DNA of 64,000 nucleotides from CAWDPQ01 sp049642465. Its GTDB lineage: Bacteria; Acidobacteriota; Vicinamibacteria; Vicinamibacterales; 2-12-FULL-66-21. The first letter of the stretch is position 1. Each line of letters starts with the position of its first letter. The position numbers were made by a program, and so were the translations under genes. Shown piece by piece: positions 57,353 through 64,000 of this stretch. The notes under the pieces were generated by a model that worked only from the letters and a program-made list of their open reading frames with translations, did no database searches and had not been told where the DNA came from. The stretch lies in NCBI GenBank assembly GCA_049642465.1, contig JBAROV010000049.1, positions 118,530 through 182,529 of the forward strand. Reading direction: 5' to 3'.

Positions 57353-58708
57353 TTGAATCAGTCTGTCTTGAGCGAGCGAAGCGAGTTTCGCGGAGAGTTC
57401 AAGCCGATGCTGGCGCTCGCAGTGCCGGTTGTCCTCGCCGAGCTCGGCTGGGTGACGATGGGCCTCGTCGACGTGTTCATGGTCGGCCGGTTGGGTGCTG
57501 AGGCTATCGGAGCGGTCGGCATCGGCAGTTCGATTTTCATGGGCGTGTGCGTCTTTGCCATGGGCCTGCTTCTCGGCCTGGACACTCTCGTGTCTCAGAG
57601 CTTCGGCGCCCGCGTCCTCGACGATTGTCATCGCTGGCTCGTCCACGGTGTCGTGCTCGCGATCGGGCTGTCGTTACCGATTACGGCACTCCTCTACACG
57701 ATCCTCGGCTCTTTGCATGTCTGGGGGTTCGATCCTCAGGTCCTGACGCTCACTCGGGAGTACTTCCACGTGGTGCTGTGGAGTCTCCTGCCGTTGTTGC
57801 TTTACGCCGCGTTCCGGCGGTACCTCCAGGCGACCGGCTCGGTGCGTCCGGTCATGATGGCGCTCCTCCTCGCAAATGTCGTCAACGCCGTTGTGAACTG
57901 GATGCTGATCTTTGGACGCTGGGGCGCGCCTGAGCTGGGCGTTCGAGGTGCCGCGTGGGCCACCGTGCTCTCGCGCGTGTTCATGGCGCTGTGGCTGCTG
58001 CGGGCGATCGTCGTACGTGAGCGCGATCGGCGGCCCGGGTTGTTCGAGACGTCCTTGCGCATCGACCCCCGCTGGATTCGACGTTTGGTCGCGCTCGGAT
58101 TGCCTGCCGCCGGTCAATTGACGCTCGAAGTCGGCGTGTTCGCCACCGCAACCGTGCTCGCAGGCCGACTGAGCCCGTCGTCGCTTGCCGCGCACCAGAT
58201 CGCCATCAACATTGCCGCCCTGACCTTCATGGTGCCGTACGGGGTTGCGTCAGCCGGCGCCGTCCGCGTGGGGCATGCGATTGGCCGGCGAGACTTTCAC
58301 GGGGCGGCGCGTGCCGGATGGATGGCGCTCCTGTTTGGTACTTCCTTCATGCTTTGTGCGGCCGCCGTGTTTGTCTCGTTGGGCCGGCCGATCATCGGTG
58401 GCTTCACCCAGGATCCGGCTGTGATCGGCGTGGGCGTCTCTCTTCTCGCGATCGCGGCCGTGTTTCAGTTATTCGACGGCGTTCAGGGAGTGGCAACTGG
58501 AATCCTGAGAGGACTCGGCGATACGCATACGCCGATGATTTGGAACCTTGCCGGGCATTGGTTCATTGGCTTGCCGCTCGGCTACGCCCTTTGCTTTGTT
58601 GTCGGGCTCGGTATCCGCGGCCTCTGGTGGGGGCTTTCACTCGGATTGATTATCTGCGGCACGGCGCTTCTGGCCGTGTGGCGCCGGCGCGTCGCGGCGT
58701 TCGCCTGA
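57353..58708 (+). CDS. MATE family multidrug/Na+ antiporter
   Basis: 451 residues from TTG 57353; the ATG at 57407 (MLALAVPVV) would lose the first segment. About twelve membrane helices arranged as two similar halves. Motifs: ALAVPVVLAELGWVTMGLVDVFMVGRLG, LGLDTLVSQSFGA, RRYLQATGSVRPVM, and in the second half PAAGQLTLEVGVFATATVLAGRLSPSSLAAHQI. Extrudes cationic compounds with H+ or Na+. The first 18 residues (SVLSERSEFRGEF) come from GAGCGAGCGAAGCGAG, a word shared with neighbouring spacers. Confidence 0.93.
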   Translation: MNQSVLSERSEFRGEFKPMLALAVPVVLAELGWVTMGLVDVFMVGRLGAEAIGAVGIGSSIFMGVCVFAMGLLLGLDTLVSQSFGARVLDDCHRWLVHGVVLAIGLSLPITALLYTILGSLHVWGFDPQVLTLTREYFHVVLWSLLPLLLYAAFRRYLQATGSVRPVMMALLLANVVNAVVNWMLIFGRWGAPELGVRGAAWATVLSRVFMALWLLRAIVVRERDRRPGLFETSLRIDPRWIRRLVALGLPAAGQLTLEVGVFATATVLAGRLSPSSLAAHQIAINIAALTFMVPYGVASAGAVRVGHAIGRRDFHGAARAGWMALLFGTSFMLCAAAVFVSLGRPIIGGFTQDPAVIGVGVSLLAIAAVFQLFDGVQGVATGILRGLGDTHTPMIWNLAGHWFIGLPLGYALCFVVGLGIRGLWWGLSLGLIICGTALLAVWRRRVAAFA

Positions 58709-58716
58709 AAAACTCC

Positions 58717-59973
58717 TTAATCGTTTTCCCTTCTCCCTTCTTCCTTCTCCCTTTTCTTGTAGCGCGTGGTCACGTAGTTGTCGACCAGTTCGCGGAACGC
58801 CACCGCGAGCTCATCGTAGTTTCCGCGCAGCGTCGTGAAATGCTGGCCGTCGATGTAGACGGGACAGTTCGGCGATTCGCCGGTGCCGGGCAGACTGATG
58901 CCGATGTTCGCGGCTTTCGATTCGCCTGGCCCATTGACCACGCATCCCATGACGGCAAGGGTCATGGATTCGACGCCTTCGTACTGTGTCTTCCACTCCG
59001 GCAAGCGTTCGCGAATGTAGCCTTGCGTTCGCTCGGCGAGTTCCTGGAACGTGGAGCTCGTGGTCCGGCCACAACCGGGGCACGCCGTGACACTTGGTGA
59101 GAACGATCGCAGACCGAGTGCCTGCAATAATTCGCAGGCGGCGTAGACCTCTTCGCGACGATCTCCGCCGGGGCGAGGTGTCAGCGAGACACGAATCGTA
59201 TCGCCGATGCCTTCGTTCAGCAGCACACCCATCGCGGAGGCGGACCAGACGAGGCCCTTCGTGCCCATCCCCGCTTCGGTCAATCCGAGGTGCAGCGGCT
59301 GTTCGGTTCGCCGCGCCAACTCCCGGTACACGGCAATCAGGTCGCGAGGACGCGACGTCTTGCACGAGATGATGATCTGTTCTCGGCGGAGACCGGATTC
59401 GAGCGCCAGCTCTGTTGACTGCACGGCCGAGAGCACCATGCACTCGTTGATGATCTCTTCAGACGTGTGCCCCAGGCTGCGGTCGGTGTTCTCCTGCATT
59501 TTGGAGACCACCAGTTCCTGATTGAGCGACCCGCCGTTCACGCCAATGCGCACCGGCTTGCCGTTGTCGACGGCGACTTTGCAGATCGTCGCGAACTGCT
59601 CGTCGCGGCGGCGGCCGGTCCCGACGTTGCCGGGATTGATTCGGTATTTGTCCAGCGCCTCGGCGCAGGCGGGATACCGAGTCAGCAGCAGATGCCCGTT
59701 GTAATGAAAGTCGCCGATGAGCGGCGCCGTCACACCCGCGTCGAGCATACGATGCTTGATCTCAGGGACGGCCGTCGCGGCTTCGGGGACATTGACGGTC
59801 ACTCGAACCATCTCCGAGCCTGCTTCCGCAAGCTCGATGCATTGCCGGGCGGTCGCTGCGGGATCGGCGGTGTCGGTCATCGTCATCGACTGCACGACAA
59901 CCGGCGCGCCTCCGCCAACCTGGACGGTGCCAACTTTGACGCCGACCGTCCGGTGAAATTTCACGGTTTGCAT
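58717..59973 (-). CDS. ispG: 4-hydroxy-3-methylbut-2-en-1-yl diphosphate synthase IspG
   Basis: 418 residues. Fe-S enzyme converting MEcPP to HMBPP in the MEP pathway. Motifs: VQVGGGAPVVVQSMTMTDTADPAATARQCIELAEAGSEMVRVTVN, PLIGDFHYNGHLLL, YRINPGNVG, ISCKTSRPRDL, LGLTEAGMGTKG, and the cluster cysteines in SVTACPGCGRTTSSTFQ and GCVVNGPGE. The last residues (KKREKEEGRREND) come from a CCCTTCT-rich repeat, so the C-terminus is extended. It overlaps no gene; the terminator region toward the MATE gene lacks a hairpin. Confidence 0.96.
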   Translation of the reverse strand: MQTVKFHRTVGVKVGTVQVGGGAPVVVQSMTMTDTADPAATARQCIELAEAGSEMVRVTVNVPEAATAVPEIKHRMLDAGVTAPLIGDFHYNGHLLLTRYPACAEALDKYRINPGNVGTGRRRDEQFATICKVAVDNGKPVRIGVNGGSLNQELVVSKMQENTDRSLGHTSEEIINECMVLSAVQSTELALESGLRREQIIISCKTSRPRDLIAVYRELARRTEQPLHLGLTEAGMGTKGLVWSASAMGVLLNEGIGDTIRVSLTPRPGGDRREEVYAACELLQALGLRSFSPSVTACPGCGRTTSSTFQELAERTQGYIRERLPEWKTQYEGVESMTLAVMGCVVNGPGESKAANIGISLPGTGESPNCPVYIDGQHFTTLRGNYDELAVAFRELVDNYVTTRYKKREKEEGRREND

Positions 59974-60111
59974 GGAACAGCTTCGATCATAGCACCCGGC
60001 TCGGCCCGGGGCCCGCGTCGCAGGACGAGAGCTCGGTGCGATGGCCGCTCGACACGGCTAGCCTGTTACTATCGGGAGAACGGGAAGGAATCGATGATTG
60101 GAGAAGTTCAC

Positions 60112-61068
60112 ATGACAAGACAACCAAGAATTCGCGCCGCATGGCTGCTCGCTGCCGTGCTGGCAGCGGGGGCGCCGGCGGCTGCGCAGCAGTCGGTGAG
60201 CAGCAACGACATCCAACGGTTGCAGGACCAGGTCTATCAGGCCAGCACCGATATTTCACGCCTTCGCTCTGGCGATGCGAACCTGGCCTCGCGCCTCGAG
60301 AACGAGCTGGACGATCTGCGCGACGAAGTGATTTACCTCAAAGTCAAACTGCGCAAGGAAGGCTCGGTCAGTCGCACTGAATACGCTGACCTGCGCGATA
60401 AACTTCAGGACATCCGGTCGCGGGCGCGTAGCGATGCGTCGCGGGGCGGCACCACATACGGTACGGGTTCAGGCGTACCCGGCGGAGTTGGCGGGGGAGT
60501 GGCGGGCGGAACAACAGGCGGCGTCTCTGGCGATAGCCGTCGACCTTCGTCTCGCACTGGACGCACGACGATCCCTGAAGGTCAGGAGATCGACGTTCGA
60601 CTCGACCGGCAGCTCAGCAGCGACACGGCACAGGTGGAGGACAGGTTCGAGGCGACGACCGTCGCCGCCTTGTCGACCGACAGCAACGTCGTCCTCATTC
60701 CAGCGGGATCGGTGATGCGAGGCGTCGTGAGCTCGGTGAATCGTGCGTCGCGAACCGACCGTAAGGGGAGTCTCACAGTGGCCTTCGATCAGATCACGAT
60801 CGACGGGCGCACGTATCCGATGCGCGGAACCGTGACGCAGGCGCTCGAGAGCGAAGGGATGCGAGGGGAAGTTGGGCGCATTGGTGCCGGCGCCGGCGTC
60901 GGGGCAATCATCGGCGGCATTCTCGGCGGCGTGAAGGGAGCACTGCTCGGCGTGCTCATCGGTGGCGGTGGAACGATTGCCGCGACCGAGGGGAAGGATG
61001 TGACGCTGCCTCCCGGCACGATCCTTCGTGTCAGGCTCGATCAGCCGCCCAACGTCGCTGGTCGCTAG
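60112..61068 (+). CDS. Exported glycine-zipper protein with coiled coil
   Basis: 318 residues from ATG 60112, eight bases after GGAG; ATG 60094 is also in frame. Signal peptide AAWLLAAVLAAGAPAAAQ. A coiled coil follows (DIQRLQDQVYQASTDISRLR to about residue 95), then a Gly/Ser/Thr-rich linker (GSGVPGGVGGGVAGGTTGGVSG). The C-terminal half resembles TrbI/VirB10- or conjugal-type beta barrel domains (EGQEIDVRLDRQLSSDTAQVEDRFEATTV, VLIPAGSVMRGVV), ending with a hydrophobic glycine zipper (GAGAGVGAIIGGILGGVKGALLGVLIGGG) that could enter a membrane, and LPPGTILRVRLDQP. Function unknown. Confidence 0.8.
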   Translation: MTRQPRIRAAWLLAAVLAAGAPAAAQQSVSSNDIQRLQDQVYQASTDISRLRSGDANLASRLENELDDLRDEVIYLKVKLRKEGSVSRTEYADLRDKLQDIRSRARSDASRGGTTYGTGSGVPGGVGGGVAGGTTGGVSGDSRRPSSRTGRTTIPEGQEIDVRLDRQLSSDTAQVEDRFEATTVAALSTDSNVVLIPAGSVMRGVVSSVNRASRTDRKGSLTVAFDQITIDGRTYPMRGTVTQALESEGMRGEVGRIGAGAGVGAIIGGILGGVKGALLGVLIGGGGTIAATEGKDVTLPPGTILRVRLDQPPNVAGR

Positions 61069-61075
61069 ACGTCGA

Positions 61076-62380
61076 CTAACTCCGAACGGCTCTGAAGGCT
61101 TCCCTCGCCGCCCGCACCGTCCGATCCACGTCTCGCTCGGTGTGGGCGGCAGAGAGGAACCACGCCTCGAATTGCGACGGCGGCAGGTACACGCCTCGCG
61201 CGAGCATCTCGCGGAAGAACGCGCCGTAGGCCTGTGTATCCGATGACAAGGCAGATTGATAATCCCGCACGGGTCGATCGGTGAAGAACGGCGTCAGCAT
61301 CGATCCGAATGCGTTGATCTGGAGCGGCACGCTGGCGGCTCGTGCCGCGTCGGCGAGACCAGCCGCGAGCCGCGTACCGAGCTTCGCGAGGTTTCTATAC
61401 AACTGCGGCGACAACGCTTCGAGTGCCCAGGATCCCGCCGTCATCGCGAGGGGATTTCCGGATAGCGTGCCTGCCTGATAGACCGGTCCTGACGGCGACA
61501 CGAGCTCCATCAGTTCGGCGCGTCCGCCGTACGCGCCGACGGGCAGCCCACCGCCGATGATCTTGCCCAGGCACGTGAGGTCGGCTCTGACCTGTAACGC
61601 CTGCTGTGCACCGCCAGCTGCGACTCGAAAACCGGTGATCACCTCGTCGAAGATGAGGACGATGTTCTCCCGGTTGCAGAGTGCGCGGAGGCCCTCGAGA
61701 AAGCGATCGCGAGGCGGCACGAGTCCCATGTTGCCGGCGATGGGTTCGACGATGATGGCCGCGACGCGGCCGCGATGTTCCGCCGCCAGGCTCTCTGCAG
61801 ATTCCACATCGTTGTAGCGTGCGACCAGCGTGTCCGCGGCCACGCTCGCAGGAACCCCGGGGCTGGTTGGCACCCCGTGCGTGGTGGCTCCCGATCCGGC
61901 CTGCACGAGAAACGCGTCGGCATGTCCGTGGTAGCAGCCCGCGAACTTCATAATCCGGTCCCGCTTCGTCGCGGCGCGTGCCACGCGAATTGCGCTCATC
62001 GCGGCTTCAGTACCCGAGCTGACGAACCGAATCCGTTCCACCGACGGCATCAACATCGCGACGCGACGGGCGAGCCGGGTTTCGAGCTCGGTTGGAGCGC
62101 CGAAGCTGGTGCCGTTCACGGCCGTCTGCACCAGCGCCTTTACGAGCCCTTTCGGCGCATGGCCATGGATGAGCGGTCCCCACGACATCACGTAGTCGAT
62201 ATAGCTGTGGCCGTCCGCATCTTGTAGACTCGCGCCCCTTCCGCGCTCGATGAATAGCGGCGTGGCATTGACTGACTTGAACGCCCGGACCGGGCTGTCG
62301 ACCCCGCCTGGAAGAATGCGGGACGCTGCAGCGAAGAGCTTCTCGGATTTCGAATAGCGTGAGCGTGATGGGCGCATCAT
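61076..62380 (-). CDS. hemL: Glutamate-1-semialdehyde 2,1-aminomutase
   Basis: 434 residues. PLP enzyme that makes 5-aminolevulinate for tetrapyrroles. Motifs: LFAAASRILPGGVDSPVRAF, DADGHSYIDYVMSWGPLIHGHA, RFVSSGTEAAMSAIRVARA, FAGCYHGHADAFLVQAGSGATT, LIFDEVITGFRVAAGGAQ and the PLP lysine in LTCLGKIIGGGLPVGAYGG. Length and sequence are typical. hemA, which would make the substrate, is not in the window. Confidence 0.96.
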   Translation of the reverse strand: MMRPSRSRYSKSEKLFAAASRILPGGVDSPVRAFKSVNATPLFIERGRGASLQDADGHSYIDYVMSWGPLIHGHAPKGLVKALVQTAVNGTSFGAPTELETRLARRVAMLMPSVERIRFVSSGTEAAMSAIRVARAATKRDRIMKFAGCYHGHADAFLVQAGSGATTHGVPTSPGVPASVAADTLVARYNDVESAESLAAEHRGRVAAIIVEPIAGNMGLVPPRDRFLEGLRALCNRENIVLIFDEVITGFRVAAGGAQQALQVRADLTCLGKIIGGGLPVGAYGGRAELMELVSPSGPVYQAGTLSGNPLAMTAGSWALEALSPQLYRNLAKLGTRLAAGLADAARAASVPLQINAFGSMLTPFFTDRPVRDYQSALSSDTQAYGAFFREMLARGVYLPPSQFEAWFLSAAHTERDVDRTVRAAREAFRAVRS

Positions 62381-62632
62381 TGCGCGAAGATAGCATTTTC
62401 AGCTGCCTGCGCCGAAACTCAACGGGCTGCGCCGGATGCCGTCAGTCGTGCACACTAACCTCATAACTACTGATGGGTGAGAGTGCGACGTCACACTAAC
62501 GCGGTCGCGTATCGCCGTGGGAGCACACAAACTGCGATGAATTAGCACGATCGGCTAACAGATCGTTTGCGAAACAATCAGCATCGGGGTGTATCGTCGA
62601 ACGCGTTCGGCTCCCAAAGAAAGGAGATCGTT

Positions 62633-63007
62633 ATGCGTAAGAACCGACAGCTGATAGTCATGGCCGCTTGCGCGATCCTTTGCGCGACGAGTATTGTCGT
62701 TCTTCGAGCAAGCACACCGGTTCTGTACACGACGCAAGATGTCTATTGCGGGCTGTACGCGCCGGGTTGGGGTATCTACGGAACAGATGCCGACCCATTG
62801 GAAGACGTCGAATACATCGAGTACAGATGGAATGGATCGCAGTGGGTCGTATCGTGGGGGCCCGCGGTCGTAACTTATGCGATCGAGGATGGAACCTTTG
62901 CATGGTACACCCATGGACCCGACAACTACGGTTTCTACTACGCGAAGGTTACCGTCAACGGGCAGACATCAAACGAGGCCCACTTCTACGTTTCGTCCTC
63001 CTGTTAG
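62633..63007 (+). CDS. Small secreted hypothetical protein
   Basis: 124 residues from the ATG six bases after AAGGAG (62621-62626), the strongest ribosome site in this region. Signal peptide (LIVMAACAILCATSIVVLRAS, cleavage about residue 28). The mature part is aromatic and acidic (GIYGTDADPLEDVEYIEYRWNGSQWVVSWG, FAWYTHGPDNYGFYYAKVTVNG), ending in a cysteine, and has the strand pattern of a small beta sandwich. I do not recognise a family. The region from about 62.4 kb onward seems less GC-rich than the rest, so it may be more recently acquired. Confidence 0.75.
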   Translation: MRKNRQLIVMAACAILCATSIVVLRASTPVLYTTQDVYCGLYAPGWGIYGTDADPLEDVEYIEYRWNGSQWVVSWGPAVVTYAIEDGTFAWYTHGPDNYGFYYAKVTVNGQTSNEAHFYVSSSC

Positions 63008-63102
63008 GTGCGAAACGAGTACCGACCGACGCATGAGCTCCATAGCGGGATCCGTCTGCGTTCCAACGGAGGTTCCACAGTAGAATCTACGCTCTCGTGG
63101 AG

Positions 63103-64000
63103 ATGAAGGAATCGTCGGACCGCGTTGGCGACGGCATATTCTTGCTGCTGCTGAGCGCAACTGTTATTCCGGCCCTAGTGAGTCTGCGGAGCGTGACGTG
63201 GCCGTATGATCTCGACGGCTTCCGCGATATTGCGATCGCGCAGGCCATTCGTGACGGGGCCTGGACGAACGATCCGTTTTACAGAGGCGAGTTCGCCTGG
63301 TACAACCCGCTCGTTCCAGCAACGATTTCGTTGACCGCGCTGGCCACTGGCCTGCCAATGCATTCCGCGTACGTGGGAACCGGGCTGTGGCTCAACAGCT
63401 TCATCCCTGTCGTGTACTTCGGCTGTGCTCGGCGACTGCTCGGTACGTGGCCTGCGCTCGCAGCGACGTGCGCCTTTCTGTTCTTGCCCGGTAGCGCGCC
63501 AGCGTGGGCGTCCGCCACCTACTCGCCGTGGCTGTTTCCCGCGGTGACCGCGCAGGTACCTTTCTATGTTGGTCTATGGGCGTGGCTCAGCACCTTGGAG
63601 CGTGTCCACCTTCTACGACTCGTGGGCTGCGGGATCTTGCTCGGTGTTACCTTCCTGGCGCATAGCGCACCCGCCATGTTGCTCGGCGGCATCATGCTCG
63701 CCACAGCGTATATGGCATCGGGCGCGTCACGGCAGTCGCAGTTCGCGCACACGGTGATTGTCATTGCCGTGCCGTTTGTCGTCGCGTTCGTGGTTGTTGC
63801 TCCCTTTTTGCTACCGATTTTCACTCGGTACAGCTTCCAGGTCCTCAACCGCGCACCTGCGACGTGGGTCTACGAAGCGGCACATCCTTACGGAATTCTT
63901 GCAGGTGCGGCGAGGGCGTCCGCGGTCACCAATTTGATCGTCGCCGGGACGGGAATCGCATGGGCCTACCGGCACGTTTCCAAAGCGAGCCGTGTTGTGC
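63103..64000 (+). CDS. Polytopic membrane protein, glycosyltransferase-like, cut by the window edge
   Basis: 299 codons from ATG 63103 (a GTG at 63097 is an alternative) run open to the last base, so the C-terminus lies outside. The N-terminal helix (GIFLLLLSATVIPALVSL) is followed by WPYDLDGFRDIAIAQAI, with Asp residues after the first helix as in GT39/GT83-type membrane transferases. At least seven hydrophobic helices follow. WYNPLVPATISLTAL and YSPWLFPAVTAQVPFYVGLWAWL are notable. I infer a lipid-linked sugar transferase or related membrane enzyme; the family is not certain. Confidence 0.7.
   Translation, partial: MKESSDRVGDGIFLLLLSATVIPALVSLRSVTWPYDLDGFRDIAIAQAIRDGAWTNDPFYRGEFAWYNPLVPATISLTALATGLPMHSAYVGTGLWLNSFIPVVYFGCARRLLGTWPALAATCAFLFLPGSAPAWASATYSPWLFPAVTAQVPFYVGLWAWLSTLERVHLLRLVGCGILLGVTFLAHSAPAMLLGGIMLATAYMASGASRQSQFAHTVIVIAVPFVVAFVVVAPFLLPIFTRYSFQVLNRAPATWVYEAAHPYGILAGAARASAVTNLIVAGTGIAWAYRHVSKASRVV

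Noticed and set aside
59467..60111. Long N-terminal extension of the glycine-zipper protein
   Set aside because: It would overlap ispG on the opposite strand; the signal peptide and ribosome site place the start at 60112.

Overview
The window is a gene-dense, GC-rich bacterial chromosome segment with almost no spacers; no stretch over 300 bases lacks a gene. Gene content, many 1-4 base start/stop overlaps, GTG and TTG starts, a partial microcompartment locus, a Gld-type ABC system, OtsA next to a GH15 glucosidase and a LysW-like protein beside LarE suggest an Acidobacteriota genome, probably a Vicinamibacteria-type soil lineage. That placement is inference from gene content; no rRNA is present. 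I saw no rRNA, tRNA, CRISPR array, insertion sequence or phage gene.

Layout. 1-5.7 kb: end of folP, then cdaA-ybbR-glmM-pdxJ, an alpha/beta hydrolase and a TPR protein (c-di-AMP and cell-wall precursor supply). 5.7-9.2 kb: a compact microcompartment (BMC) locus: a TRASH-like membrane protein, a class II aldolase with a C-terminal encapsulation-like helix, one BMC-H shell protein, three tandem BMC-P (EutN/CcmL) pentamer proteins, a 70-residue Cys-rich protein with an N-terminal encapsulation-like helix, and a 2-hydroxyacid dehydrogenase. 9.2-14.4 kb: nth, a secreted cyclophilin, a DUF72 protein, an ArsC/Spx-like gene that I read as a selenoprotein (in-frame UGA giving a U-T-T-C active site, followed by a SECIS-like hairpin), then queE-queC-alaX. 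14.4-20.7 kb: a NarL/NarX-type two-component pair, otsA, a GH15 glucosidase and a HEAT-repeat protein. 20.7-27.0 kb: dacB and a four-gene Gld-like ABC cluster. 27.0-29.8 kb: an ArsR/SmtB repressor with its operator-promoter and a Zn/Cd/Pb P-type ATPase. 29.8-35.4 kb: a receiver-PilZ protein, lysW-like-larE, a GT39-like membrane protein, a methyltransferase and pal. 35.4-43.4 kb: pyrimidine genes in two clusters, pyrK-pyrD-pyrF on the minus strand and, behind a PyrR-binding leader, pyrR-pyrB-pyrC-PRTase on the plus strand, separated by a membrane phosphodiesterase-like gene. 43.4-51.5 kb: a TIGR02757 protein, a lipoprotein, two glycosyltransferases, a TolC-type protein, an S9 peptidase and a second pyrE-type gene. 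51.5-56.5 kb: truA, uppS-cdsA-dxr-rseP. 56.5-64 kb: a DUF1028 protein, a MATE transporter, ispG, a glycine-zipper protein, hemL, a small secreted protein and a membrane protein that runs off the right edge.

Isoprenoid (dxr, ispG, uppS), envelope (cdsA, rseP, glmM, dacB, pal) and pyrimidine functions are well represented. The most notable items are the predicted selenoprotein, the small microcompartment locus with its Cys-rich candidate cargo, and the LysW-like carrier protein paired with LarE. Several spacers and some gene ends carry short repeats with shared words, some forming hairpins, which have also extended or interrupted coding sequences (GlmM, DacB, PyrF, IspG, MATE).
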